From: Dactylis glomerata
Lineage: Eukaryota; Streptophyta; Magnoliopsida; Poales; Poaceae
NCBI GenBank assembly: GCA_007115705.1
Contig: QXEO01000243.1
Coordinates: 310,001-374,000, forward strand
Length of the DNA: 64,000 nt
Reading direction: 5' to 3'
The notes beneath the pieces were generated by a model that saw nothing but the letters and a program-made list of their open reading frames with translations, did no database searches and was not told where the DNA came from. This document shows, piece by piece, positions 19,407 through 31,611 of the stretch. The stretch's first letter is position 1; every line of letters begins with the position of its first letter. The translations under genes were made by a program, and so were the position numbers.

Positions 19407-22061
19407 TTCGCACTTTCTACGCCTAGCTCAAAGGCGTTAAAGAAAAGCACTCTTGGGAGATAACCCAATGTTTTTACTTTCAGTTATTTTTATTTTATTT
19501 GAGTCTTGGAAGTTATTACTACTGTAATGACCTCTCCTTATCATTTTTATTTTGTTTTTGTGCCAAGAGAAGCCTCTAATTTGAGTGAGGTAAGATTTGG
19601 GGATGTTGCTGTCCTGAAACAGATTTCGGTGCTGCACCGTAAAAATTCGTGAAAATTCTCAGCATATCGTTTGGACCTGCGATTTCTTGTGCATATGCTC
19701 CAGGTTATATCCAAACTTTCATTAGTTTAACACTTTTTGATTTGAGCAACAGAAAACCCTCTAAAAATTCGACCTTTGTCAGTTGTTATGTTTTGACAGA
19801 TTTCTGCCAATATTTGTGTTTGCCGCTCGATCGCTTTCTTTTTTAGTTCTTTTGATCACGGAACTTTTGGGGAAGTTGCTACAGTAATATATGATTTATA
19901 TGTGGTGGTTTTGAGTTAAAACCTGAAGCAAAAGGGGTTGATTCAATGTTATGCTTGCACTAATCTTGCTAATAGAATTGTGTTGAGTTTTGTATGAAGG
20001 AAGTTTTCAAGTGTAGGGATTGGAGAATGATGAGATGAGTTGAAGAATGGACAAAAGCTCAAGCTTGGGGATGCCCATGCACCCCAAGAAATATCCAAGA
20101 TGTACAAGCATCAAAGCTTGGGGATGCCCCCGAGGCACCCCTTCTTCATCGGCAAAAATCAGGTCACCTTTCAACACACTATATTTTTATTACTTCATGC
20201 AGTATGCGTTTTTCTTGGAGCGTCAGTTGTTTTAGTTTTCAGTTTTGTTTAGTTTTGTTTGCTGCAATAAATGGTTGGACCCTAACAAATTCCTTTTGGA
20301 TAAGTTTGCTTGCTTTTCATTTGCCAAGAACACTCCTTTTCATTCTTATCGTTTCAATGAGTGTTCTCTTTTTCTGCTACTGCGTTTAACTTTCGATTTT
20401 CGCCTTGATTTGTGTTCAGATCTTGTTATATCTTTGCATCAAGGTGTATTTTGACCTCTGGTCCATGTTGGTTTTCATCAAAAGAGTTGTTATAAACAGT
20501 TCGAATGGTGTTGGAAAAGAGAAAAAGCTCCATGCAAAAAAAGGTGGTACAAAAAGGAGCTTGTGTAGACTGCGGCCTAGGCTTTTGCATGCCATGCTTG
20601 ATGTCGTTTTGATAGTATGCTTAGTGATTTTTGCTGTAGCATGACTTGTATCAAATGACTGAGATTGCTTAATGAGCCTTTGAAAAAATCATGCGTTGTT
20701 TTTAATTATTTGGAAGCATTATTTTGGTTTTCTCCTTGATGATTTATTTGGGTTGACTTGGCGCATGCTCACACATGTTAGATTCATACAAAGTCGCCAT
20801 TGCCTCTATGATCATTTAATTTTTGACTTTTGATGTCATCTTATGCTTCTTTTAATGTCGCTTTGTTGCTTTGCATGATTATGGTCGTTATTGCTCTCTT
20901 AGTTGGTCGCTCCCAGTCTTTTGCTAGCCCTTATTTTGTACTGAGTATGAGTCCAACTCCTAAAAGCCAAGTTTTTCCAATGTGTCCACCATACATACCT
21001 ATTAGCAATTTGCTATTCCAAAGTACATTTGACTTGCTTTTATCTATCCTTCAAATTAAACTCTTTTTGGTGTTATGCGAAAATTGGTCAGTAAAGGTCT
21101 CACGAACCTGATGGCACACATTACTTTTCTCGTTTTAAAATGTGACATTTTGGCTCTCTTATGTTGAGTTGTTATGCTTGCAAGTTGTAAGTTGGAAATT
21201 AGCCCAGCCATGCCGTCATGGGGCAAGCTTTCAACATTGCACTATCTTTCATTTGAGTTGATATCGTGATCTTTTGTTTATGGATACTCGCGATGTGAAA
21301 TAAGTTGGGAATCTTGCGGGGTCATGGAGTTCTTATATGCGTTAGGGAAACGCCTGGGCCGCTAATCTAAGCCATGCATAATTCATGGTGGAAATTTACA
21401 GCATGCCCATAGTGGACATTCGATGACGCATCTCACAATAAAAAGCTATACCAATGGTAAATAAAAGAGATGTCGAGGTGTTCATTGTCTGTTTGTCTTG
21501 TCATTTTGATGTGGGCTTGTTCCATGTCATCGGGCAAGAGGTACCCCGTTGGCGGTTCTCGATGATACACATATATTTACAATGACAAGAGCCTGCTTGG
21601 GACTCTAAGTCGAGTAGCATGAGGTTTGGGTATTCGTACTTCATGGGACACGAGGTTTTCAACTTATGATTTGTCAAGCATATGCTTCATAATTGTACTC
21701 GCATTAACTCTAACCATTCAAGATGCCTATGATGGGGGCAATGAGAGCTCAAAGCTAGTAAGTACCATAATTTTTGAAGGTTTATAAAACTCGCAATCAC
21801 TGCTTCCCTTCGCGAAGGGCCTTTCTTTTACTTTTATGTTGAGTCACCACCTTCTATCTTTATGCACCGTCTAAGAGAGCATAGTTGTCATTCTGAGTAT
21901 AATGTGCATTGTCCCAAAGTTTTCATTGATTGATTCATGATGTTGGTTTCACTTGTTCTTAAATTATTTGTATCTAGTCGCCCTCTTAAACTTGAAGGTG
22001 TCCTATGCATTTATGTTTTGCTCTCTCATGAAGGACAAGCTGAAAATCATTTGTATGTTTT
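19407..22061 (+). other. Non-coding interior of the plus-strand non-autonomous Athila
   Basis: No gene seen. Two AAGCTTGGGGATGCCC polypurine-like motifs lie at about 20073-20088 and 20115-20130. A GGCCCTTCGCGAAGGG palindrome (on the minus strand) is at about 21806-21822, followed by a TTACTTTTATGTTGAGTCA block shared with element B. At about 22061 interior sequence is joined directly to the LTR tail. Confidence 0.7.
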
Positions 22062-22121
22062 GCTCTTGGGGTTCCCAACTGGACGGTGATTCACATCAAC
22101 CGTACCGCAACAAGCAGTCAT

Positions 22122-24450
22122 CCCAAAAATAATGCCTCAAATCATAAAATAATTTTCTTCTCTTCTGAGCTATAAAGGTTGGAGGCAAATACTTGGAAAC
22201 AATAAAGTTAGCATAATCAGCATACCACGGATCCTCTCACGAAGTTACATTTATTGAAGCCAACTGTTCATTTGGAAAACTATCATTAACAGGAATAGGA
22301 TCAAAAGAAATGTTTTCCAAACTAGACAAATTGTCAGCAACAGGATTTTCAGCACCTTTCCTATCTACGATATGCAAATCAAACTCTTATAAAAGCAACA
22401 CCCATCTAATAAGCCTAGGCTTAGCATGCTTCTTCGACATAAGATAACTAATGGCAGCGTGATCAGTATGAATAGTAACTTTAAAATCAACAATGTAAGG
22501 TCTAAACTTATCATATGCGCTGTCCAAGAACAGCAAGAAACTCCTTCTCAGTAGTAGCATAATTCTTTTGAGCAGCATCAAGAGTCTTACTAGCATAATG
22601 AATAACATTTAACTTCTTATCTATGCGTTGTCCAAGAACAGCACCAACAGCAAAATCACTAGCATCACACATAATTTCAAAGGGTAAATTCCAATCAGGT
22701 GGTTGAACAATAGGAGCAGTAATTAAAGCCTTCTTAAGAGTTTCAAAATCTTCCTTACAATCATCATCAAAGACAAATGGTACATCCTTTTGAAGAAGAT
22801 TAGTAAGAGGCTTTGAAATCTTAGAGAAATCTTTAATAAATCTCCTATAGAAACCAGCATGACCAAGAATACTACGAATACCTTTAACATCCCTGGGACA
22901 GGGCATTTTCTCGATTGCTTCAACCTTTGCTCTGTCAAATTCAATACCTCTTTCAGAAATTTTATGTCCAAGAACAATTCCTTCATTCACCATAAAGTGA
23001 CATTTCTCCCAATTAAGAACAAGATTAGTTTCTTCACACCTCTGCAAAAATTTATCAAGATTGTGCAAACAATTATCAAAAGAAGTTCCATAGACGGAGA
23101 AATCGTCCATGAAAACTTCCACAATTTCTTCACAAAAACCATGAAAAATAGCAGACATGCATCTTTGAAAAGTAGCAGGAGCATTGCACAAACCAAACGG
23201 CATACGTCTATAAGCATAAGTCCCATAAGGACAAGTAAAAGTGGTTTTCTCTTGATCTTGCGGTTTAACAGCAATCTGAGAGAAACCAGAATAACCATCA
23301 AGAAAACAAAAATGAGTCTTCTTAGATAACCTCTCTAACATTTGATCTATAAATGGTAAAGGATAATGATCTTTCTTAGTAACTTTGTTTACCTTTCTAA
23401 AATCAATGCACATCCTATAACCAACTACTACCCTTTGAGGAATAAGCTCGTTATTCTCATTAGGCACAATAGTGATACCTCCTTTCTTAGGAACACAATG
23501 AACATGACTAACCCATCTACTATCAGCAATAGGATAAATAATACCAGTATCAAGGAGCTTCAATACCTCATTTCTTACCACTTCCTTCATCTTGGGAATT
23601 AAGCGGCGTTGATGTTCGACAAATGGCTTTGCATCTTCCTCCATGTTAATAGCATGCTGACATATAGTGGGAGAAATCCCTTTTAAATCATCAAGAGTGT
23701 ATCCCATAGCTCCTCGGTGTTTCCTCAATATCTCCAATAACCTTTCTTCTTCCTTTCCTGAAAGTTTAGAACTGATAATAACAGGATATATTTTCTTATC
23801 ATCTATATAAGCATACTTAAGATCATTAGGTAAAGGTTTTAATTCAAAAACAGGATCTTCCTTAGGTGGCAAAGTGGTACCAAGATCCTCCACAGGTAAA
23901 TTGTGCTTAATCAATGGTGGTTGACGAAGAAGAATATTGTCAATCTCTTCTCTTTCCTTCCTGAAAATATCACTTTCATGGTCCTCCATAAATTACTGCA
24001 AAGCATTGTTAGGAGCAAGAGCAATAGAGGCAAGCTGTTCAACTCGAAAATTTTCATCAGGCAATTCACTTTCAAAAGGAGTTTTAGCGAACTTAGAAAA
24101 ATTAAACTCATAAGATTCTCCATCAAACTTAGTAAATTTTTTCTCCTTCTTACAATCTATCACAGCGCCACAAGTATTTTAAAAGGGTCTACCAAAAATA
24201 ATAGGACAAGTTTTCCTAGCTTCCTTACCAAGTACTAGATCAGTAGGATATTTAGTCTTACCGCATAAAACTTCCACATCTCGAACAATACCAAGTGGAA
24301 AGACGGTCTCTCTGTTAGCAAGCCGAATAACCACATCAATCTCCTCTAATTCACAAGGGGCAATCTCATGCATAATTTCTCTATAAAGATCTATAGGAAT
24401 AGCACTTGAACTTGCACCAATGTCACATAAACCATAATAGCAATGATCGC
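22122..24450 (-). pseudogene. Element B protease, reverse transcriptase and RNase H
   Basis: Right to left: protease with CDIGASSSAIP active-site segment (about 24395-24430), linker, reverse transcriptase from about 23990 with KKDHYPLPFIDQ, GYSGFSQI and the FMDD catalytic box (about 23100), then RNase H with EIMCDASDFAVGAVLGQ and TIHTDHAAI. The longest uninterrupted frame is 22511-23989. Defects: stops near 24178 and 23993, a scrambled segment at about 22510-22535, and TAA near 22388 and TGA near 22241 where Gln and Arg are usual. The frame joins gag across the 24451-37754 insertion and integrase across the 16988-22116 insertion. Confidence 0.88.
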
Positions 24451-26076
24451 TGATGGCTGGCATGTAGTTGATGATGATTATAGCCAGGCAGTTGGGAACC
24501 CCAAGCGGAAGGTGTGATGAGCATAGCAGCAAGTTTTTCCCTCAGTTAGAAACCAAGGTTTATCGATCGAAGAAGAAAAAGCCAATACGACTGAAGGTGA
24601 TGCTTGCAAGCTTTGCGACAGCTCTGGACAATTTATATGGTGCCTTGTCCAAGCTTTGCTTTGCGAGCAGCAACGTGGAACCTGCACACAACACAACCAA
24701 GTACTTTGTTCCCAACTTACGATGAGGTTGTCAATCTCACCGGTTTGCTTGAAACAAAGGGTATGAGCGTATTGAGTGGAAAACAGTAGAAGTATGCGAG
24801 TAAAGTAAACAGGTGATAGCAATATGATGGAAATAGGACCGGGGTCCACAGTTCACTAGTGGTGTCTCTCCATAAGATAAATAACACATGCTGGGTAAAC
24901 AAATTACAGTTGGGCAATTGATAGAATAAAGATAATGTGATATGTCAAGAAGATCACTATGCGATTTACTCTGGGCATTACAACAAAATACATAGACCGC
25001 CATCCAACTGCATCTATGACTAATAATCCACTCACGGGGATATCATCCGAACACCCCATGAGTATTAAGTTGCGAACAACAGATAATTGCATTAAGCAAA
25101 GTGTGTAATGTAAACAAAGCATATGCCCTCGAGCATATGAATATTGTTTTCCCCCTAGTAGCAACAGCACATCTACAACCTTAGAGGTTTCTGTCACTCC
25201 CCCCGATTAAATAGAGGCATGAACCCACTATCGAGCATAAATACCCCCTCTTGGAGTCACTAGCAACTACTCGACCAAGATAGCTACTAACAACGGAGAG
25301 CATGCAAGATCATAAACAACATAGAGATAACATAAGATATATTTCAGTATAGCAACTCAATCATAACACCAATATTCATCGGATCCCAACAAACCAAACA
25401 TGTAGAATTACATAACGGTGATCTCAATCATGTAGGGCAGCTCATGAAACATGAAGCACATGGTGGAGAGAACAACCATCTAGCTACTGCTATGGACCCA
25501 TAGTCCAAGGTAGACTACTCACTCATCGCTCCGGAGGAAAGCATGGCGATGAAGAAGACCTCCGGTGGCGATTCCCCTCTCCGGCAGGGTGCCGGGAAGA
25601 GCTTCTGGACCCTCCCGATCTCGGGTCGACGACGGCGGCGGATCGCGATGTGTTTCTGGAAAATTGATCGGGTCCTTAGGTTTTTCCCGTCGGGGGGTCT
25701 TTATAGGCGAAGGGGCATCGTCAGAAGTGGACCGAGGCGGCCTCACACATAGGGGGCGCGGCCAGGGGCTGGGCCGCGCCGCCCTGGTGTGAGGGCCCCT
25801 CGTGGCCCCACTCCATCTCCTCTTCGGTTCTCTGGAAGTTCCGTGAAATATCTGGACGACTGGCTTTGGTTTCGTCCAATTCTGAGAATATTTCCTGTGT
25901 AACTTTTCTGAAACACAAAAACAGCAGAAAACAGGGAACTGGCACTGTGGCAACTTGTTAATAGGTTAGTTCCAGAAAATGCATAAAAGTGCCACGAAGT
26001 GTAACGAAACATTAGGCAAATTGTGTAAAAACAAGCGTGGAGCATCAAAAATTATGGATACATTGGAGACGTATCA
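24451..26076 (-). repeat. 3' LTR of the minus-strand non-autonomous Athila
   Basis: 1626 bp, ends TGATACGTCTCC...GCCAGCCATCA on the minus strand. TATA box (minus) at 25699-25705; hairpin with arms CCTCACAC/GTGTGAGG at 25740-25794. Confidence 0.92.
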
Positions 26077-28916
26077 GCATCCCCAAGCATAACTCCTGCT
26101 CGTCCTCGAGTAGGTAAGTGATAACAAAAGAAATAATTTTTGAGGTGACATGCACCTACACAATCTTGATCAACTATGTAAGCGTTGTGCGCTGGGATCA
26201 AAAGAGCTTAAAACATGGGCATGAAAATCAAACGTGTGTTCAAATCATAAGGAAAAACATACAAATGGTTTTTAGCTTGTCCCTCATGGAGAGCAAAACA
26301 TAAATGCATAGGACACCTTCAAGTTTAAGAGGGCGACTTGATACAAATAATTTGAGAACAAGTGAAACCAACAATATGAATCAATCAATGAAAACTTTGG
26401 GACAATGCACATTATACTCAGAATGACAACTATGCTCTCTTAATGGTGCATAAAGATATAAGGTGGTGACTCAACATAAAAGTAAAAGAAAGGCCCTTCG
26501 TGGAGGGAAGCAGTGATTGCAAGTTTTATAACCTTCAAAAATTATGGTACTTACCGGCTTTGAGCTCTCATTGCCCCCATCCTAAGCATCTTGAATGGTT
26601 AAAGTTAATGCGAGAACAATTATGATGCATATGCTTGACAAATCATAAGTTGAAAACCTCGTGTCCCGTGAATACGAGTACCCAAACCTCATGCTACTTT
26701 ACTTAGAGTCCCAAGCAAGGCTCTTGTCATTGTAAGTATATGCGTATCATCAAGAACCGCCAACGGGGTACCTCCGTGCCCGATGACATGGAACAAGCCC
26801 ACATCAAAATGACAGGACAAGCAGACAATGAACACCTCGACATCTCTTTTATTTACCATTTTTTTAGCTTTTTATTTTGAGATGCGTCGTCGAATGTCCA
26901 CTATGGGCATGCTGCAAATTTCCACCATGAATTATGCATGGCTTAGATTGGCAGCCCAGGCGTTTCCCTAATACATATACAAACTCCATGATCCCCGCAA
27001 GATTCCCAATTCATTTCACACCGCGGGCATCCATAAACAAAAGATCACGATATCAACTCAAATAAGAAGTGCAATGTTGAAAGCTTGCCCATGACTGCAT
27101 GGCTGGGCTAGTCTCCAACTTACAACTTGCAAGCATAACAACTCAACATAAGAGACCACAATGTCAAATTTTTAAGGACAAGAAAAAGTAAAGTGTGCCT
27201 TCTAGTTCGTGAGAGCTTTACTGACCAATTTTCGCATAACACTGGTAAGAGTTTAATTTGAAGAGAAAATAAAAGCAAGTCAAATTTACTTGGAATAGCA
27301 AATTGCTAATAGGTATGTATGGTAAACACTTTGGCAAACTTGGTTTTTAGGAGTTGGATGCACGAGTAGAGCTCATACTCAGTACAAGGCGAGGGCTAGC
27401 AAAAGATTGGGAGCGACCAACTAAGAGAGCAATAATGGCCATAATCATGCAAAGCGACAAAGCAACATTAAAAGAAGCATAAGATGGCATCAAAGGTCAA
27501 AAACTAAATGATCATAAAGGCTATTGGCGACTTTGTAAGAGTCTACATGTGTGAGCATGCGCCAAGTCATCCCAAATAATGCATCAAGGAGAAAACCAAA
27601 ATAATGCTTCCAAATGATAAAAACAACGTATGATTTTTTCAAAGGCTCATTAAGCAATCTCAGTTATTTGAGACAAGTCATGCTACAGCAAAACCACTAA
27701 GCATACTATCAAAAAGACATCAAGCATGACATGAAAAAGCCTAAGCCGCAGTCTACACAAGCTCCTTCTTGTACCACTTTTTTGCATAAAGCTTTTTCTC
27801 TTTTCCAACACCATTCAACCCTTTTTAATCCAACTCTTTTGAGGAAAACCAACATGGTCCAGAGGCAAAAATACACCTTGATAAATAAATATAAGATCTG
27901 AACGCAAATCAAGGCGAAAACGAAAACCAAAAGCAGTAGCAGAAAAAGAAGAACACTCAGTTTTTGATAAGAGTGAAAACTAGAGCGTTCTTGGCAAATG
28001 AAAAGCAAGGCAACTTCTCCAAAAGAAATTTGTTGGGGTTCAACCATTTATTGCAGCAAACAAACTAAACTAATAATTAAAACTAAAACAACTGATGCTC
28101 TAAGAAAAACGCATAATGCATGAAGCAATAAAAATATAGTGTCTTGAAAGGTGACCTGATTTTTGCCGATGAAGAAGGGGTGCCTCAGGGGCATCCCCAA
28201 GCTTTGACGCTTGTACTTGTTGGATATTTCTTGGGGTGATGCATGGGCATCCCCAAGCTTGAGCTTTTGTCCATTCTTCAACTCATCTCATTATTCTCCA
28301 ATCCCTACACTTGAAAACTTCCTTCATACACAACTAAGCACAAATCTATTAGCAACATTAGTGTAAGCATAACATATAATCAACCTCTTTTTGCTTCAGG
28401 TTTCAACCCAAAACCACCACATATAAAGTATATACTACTGTATCAACTTCCCCAAAAGTTCCGTGATCAAAAGAACTCGAAAAGAAAGCGATAAAGCGGC
28501 AAACACAAATATTGGCGGAAATCTGTCAAAACAGAACAGCTAACAAAGGTCGAATTTTTAAGGGGTTTTCTGTTGCTCAAATCAAAAAGTGTTCAGCTAA
28601 TGAAAGTTTGGATATAACCTGGGGCATATGTACAAGAAATCGCAGGTCCAAAAGATATACAGAGAATGTTTACGAATTTTGACGGTGCAGCACCGAAAAC
28701 AGTTTCAGGACAGCAACATCCCCAAATCTTTACCTCACTCAAATTAGAGGCTTCTCTTGGCACAACAATAAAATAAAAAAGATAAGGAGAGGTCATTACA
28801 GTAGTAATGACTTCCAAGACTCAAATAAAAGAAAAAGTACTGAAAAGAAAACATTGGGTTATCTCCCAAGAGTGCTTTTCTTTAACGCCTTTGAGCTAGG
28901 CGCAGAAAATTGCGAA
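26077..28916 (-). other. Non-coding interior of the minus-strand non-autonomous Athila
   Basis: No gene. Collinear in reverse with 19407-22061 of the plus-strand copy. It carries the shared GACTCAACATAAAAGTAAAA/GGCCCTTCG block near 26467-26505 and two internal GGGCATCCCCAAGCTT (minus: AAGCTTGGGGATGCCC) motifs near 28191 and 28246. Confidence 0.7.
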
Positions 28917-29443
28917 TCAAGTATTTTTAGAAGAAGCATTAAGATCAACTGCAGAGGTCTTGTCAATAAGGCATTGTATTTCATCCACATAAGTTTTTGA
29001 AGACCCTTTGTGATCACGCTTGGGTTCACTCAAATCACTAAAAAGATTTTTGGGACAGATCCAGTCAAAATTATTTTCGAAAGCTTCATACAATCCCAAG
29101 AGCTTGCTAGGTATAGGTATTTCGGTTCCATCATCGTTTGTACTAATAACCTTTATAGGTGAACCGAGTTTATTAAAACGCTTAAGAACTTTCCTAGCTT
29201 CAATAGCAACATCTTTAAATTCTAAGCGCAAAGTTTCCAAAATGAAAGCATTCTTTTCAGGATCTTCAATTTCATGAAGCTTAAGGAACATGTTTTGAAT
29301 AATAGGATTAAGGCTAGCAAACCTAGCTTCCAACATGTGAATTAAATAAGCAGAAGCAACTTCAATACTAGGAGCAAGCTCAACCAAAGACTTTTCCTCA
29401 ACTTCTTTATGCATACTAATGTGATTAAAGAACTCCTCAATGT
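28917..29443 (-). pseudogene. Unknown ORF of the non-autonomous Athila (copy 2), C-terminal part
   Basis: This is the continuation of the ORF that starts at 35911. The reading frame runs from the LINE insertion site to a stop at 28917 with no internal stop, and covers the conserved helical region (HMLEARFASL, LLGLYEAFENNFDW, DHKGSSKTYVDE). About 84% identical in residues to copy 1 (18813-19406). It is broken only by the LINE. Confidence 0.7.
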
Positions 29444-30030
29444 AGGACAATTAGAGAGCAAGGCTGATGGCGACTGTTCCTCTGCCCCGTCCTGAAGCCT
29501 GGTGACTCATAGCCGATACTCGATACCAATCCAAAAATCGATCCACCCAGAAACCCGAAACCCAAGCTACCAAAAATCACATCCAGTATCCTAGCCCAGA
29601 CATCCCCACCGAACAAAATCACCCAAAAATCCAGAGCCAAGCAGTACGAGCGGAGGAGATCCAGGAAGCAGCAAGGAGCCTATCCCAGAGTGTGCAGAGA
29701 TTAAGGTCGCGGATAATCAAGGCTATTGAAGTGCTGAGATTTCCTCAAGAGTGCCCCGGTCCGCCGGATCCAGCTAAGGTAATTTCTAATGACGATTTTA
29801 AGAGGAATCAAGAGGAAAAGGAGGAATTGGAGGAACCGTTTCGGTCAGAGGAGGAATTGGGGACAATTACGGGGCGTAATCCCCAAATCAATTCCCAATT
29901 CATATGCAGCACGATTGTCTCCATTAGAGGTGCTATAAAATAAAGTTCATGTAGAGGTGAATCCACAACAGCTACCCTTCTTCTTCCGCCCAAGAGCCAT
30001 CTGATCCTCAGATATCCAATTTCTGCCACC
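29444..30030 (+). promoter_or_regulatory. LINE 5' UTR
   Basis: 587 bp between the 5' TSD and the ORF1 start, presumably with the internal promoter. No TATA box or repeat unit recognised. The sequence just before ATG 30031 is CTGCCACC, a strong initiation context. Confidence 0.6.
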
Positions 30031-31590
30031 ATGGCCTCAGCAGAGGCAAACCCTGCGGGCCGGATGCTAGCCATCGGCTCGTCTTCCAAGCAGCCTCCTC
30101 GTCAGCAGAAGGACAAGGCTATTGCTGGAGATAGCTCAGGGGAGAAGGAAGGGAAGATCATCATCAACATGACCGATGCTCGGAAGGCTGCGCGACCACG
30201 CTTCCTCGCCATCGGTCTCTTCCTGTCGACACTGCTGGTGAGTTCTGAAGTGTTGATGGACAGGATGAAGAGGGTGTGGAGAGTGCGTGGTCACACTGAA
30301 GCAAGCCAGATTGAAGCCGACGAGGGACGCAAGTTCCTCATCGAGTTCTCTGAAGAAGGGGACAGGCGCCACACGGTTCACGGAGGGCCATGGCAGTACA
30401 AGATGGACGCTTTCCTGGTCGAGGCCATGGAGTCAGGAGCTGATCCCATGTCGGTGCAATTCACCCATGTGCCGATGTGGGTTCAATTCCAAAACATCCC
30501 ATTCTACCTCCTGACAAAGAGCCTGGCGTGGGAGCTAGGATGGGAGATCGGTACAACTCTCATGATCGACAACAACTCCCGTGGCGGCATGAACGACAAA
30601 TTTCTCAGGGCCAGAATACAAATTCCATTGTATGCTGCTCTGAGAAAGAAGATCACTTTGGAAGACGAGATCACTGGAGAAGAGGTGAAGGTTAAAATTT
30701 GCTATGAACGTTTGCCTAACTTTTGTCTGTTTTGTGGATATATTGGACATATGGAGGCCAGGTGTGATCTCCCGACTTCTGATCGCAAGATCAAGTTCAG
30801 TATGGATATGCGCGTCCAGCCGGTGCATTTCCAGGACCCCCGTGCTTGGTTCCTCCCTGAGGCCATGGGACAAGCACAGGCTCAACCAGTACCTGCGGCG
30901 CCGTGGCGTGCATCCAAGCCGACGCCTGCGGTGACCCACCATGGCGTCATCGCGCAGGTCACTGTGGACGTGGCAAAGCTCAACGTCAACAACGACAACA
31001 ACTCACCGGCTGCTATCGACAACGACAAGGGCGAACCGATGGCGCTGATCGCTACGGCGACCATTGAAGCTGAAGCGGATAAGGCGGATGCGGACATGGT
31101 GGACACGGCGAACAACACAGCTAACGCTGTCAAACTGAAGGCCAAGAACAAGGAGGGGGAGTCGGTCCAGGAAGAGCTGCCGAATATGCTGGAACCTTGC
31201 GCTTCAGATGCTTCGTCGAACACAAAGAAGGTCAAGCGCTGGAAGAGGACTGAACGTGGTGCTCGGGAGGTACAAAACATCATCGACACATCTCTTGTAC
31301 CTTTGCAGCACCGTGGAGGCAAGGAGGGGGTTCTGGTCAGTAGAACTCACCCTCGTGAACAACAGAAAGACAGCGACATGGAGCCAGCCAGGAAGAAGGG
31401 ACTTTTTGAGGTCCCTCCTCTTGCTGTCTGTTTGGGTGAGGAAGGACTGCGCAAACTGAAGGAGGCAGAGATGACTAGAACCAACAAAGAGAGTACAGAG
31501 GAAGGCAACACGACTGAGGAAGAAAGGCAGAAGAACAAGGAAGAAGGTAGCGATCGGTCCAGGGGCTACCGGCAAACTGTCGGGCGCTAG
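30031..31590 (+). CDS. LINE ORF1: DUF4283-like domain and CCHC zinc knuckle
   Basis: 519 residues, intact. The DUF4283-type region spans about residues 45-200 (FLSTLLVSSEVLMDRMKRVWR, then FLIEFSEEGDRRHTVHGGPWQYKMDAFLVEAM and the MWVQFQNIPFYLLTKS segment). A zinc knuckle CLFCGYIGHMEARC follows at about residues 233-246 (C-x2-C-x4-H-x4-C). The C-terminal half is low-complexity, charged and Ala-rich. Plant L1 ORF1 proteins of this type bind the LINE RNA and form the ribonucleoprotein. The intact frame next to a decayed ORF2 is notable. ATG 30031 is chosen for its context and for being the first in frame. Confidence 0.85.
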   Translation: MASAEANPAGRMLAIGSSSKQPPRQQKDKAIAGDSSGEKEGKIIINMTDARKAARPRFLAIGLFLSTLLVSSEVLMDRMKRVWRVRGHTEASQIEADEGRKFLIEFSEEGDRRHTVHGGPWQYKMDAFLVEAMESGADPMSVQFTHVPMWVQFQNIPFYLLTKSLAWELGWEIGTTLMIDNNSRGGMNDKFLRARIQIPLYAALRKKITLEDEITGEEVKVKICYERLPNFCLFCGYIGHMEARCDLPTSDRKIKFSMDMRVQPVHFQDPRAWFLPEAMGQAQAQPVPAAPWRASKPTPAVTHHGVIAQVTVDVAKLNVNNDNNSPAAIDNDKGEPMALIATATIEAEADKADADMVDTANNTANAVKLKAKNKEGESVQEELPNMLEPCASDASSNTKKVKRWKRTERGAREVQNIIDTSLVPLQHRGGKEGVLVSRTHPREQQKDSDMEPARKKGLFEVPPLAVCLGEEGLRKLKEAEMTRTNKESTEEGNTTEEERQKNKEEGSDRSRGYRQTVGR

Positions 31591-31611
31591 TGTGAGCGCC
31601 CGGCAGGGGCC

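Larger units (their letters stand above)
16988..22116 (+). mobile_element. Non-autonomous Athila element, plus strand, internally deleted
   Basis: 5' LTR 16988-18633 (TGATACGTCTC...AACAAGCA), primer site, one ORF (18813-19406), a long non-coding interior, then only the last 50 or so bases of a 3' LTR (about 22062-22116). TSD GTCAT at 16983-16987 and 22117-22121 shows both outer ends are original, so the loss of most of the 3' LTR and its polypurine tract is an internal deletion after insertion. No pol genes. It interrupts the integrase N-terminus of element B. Confidence 0.9.
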
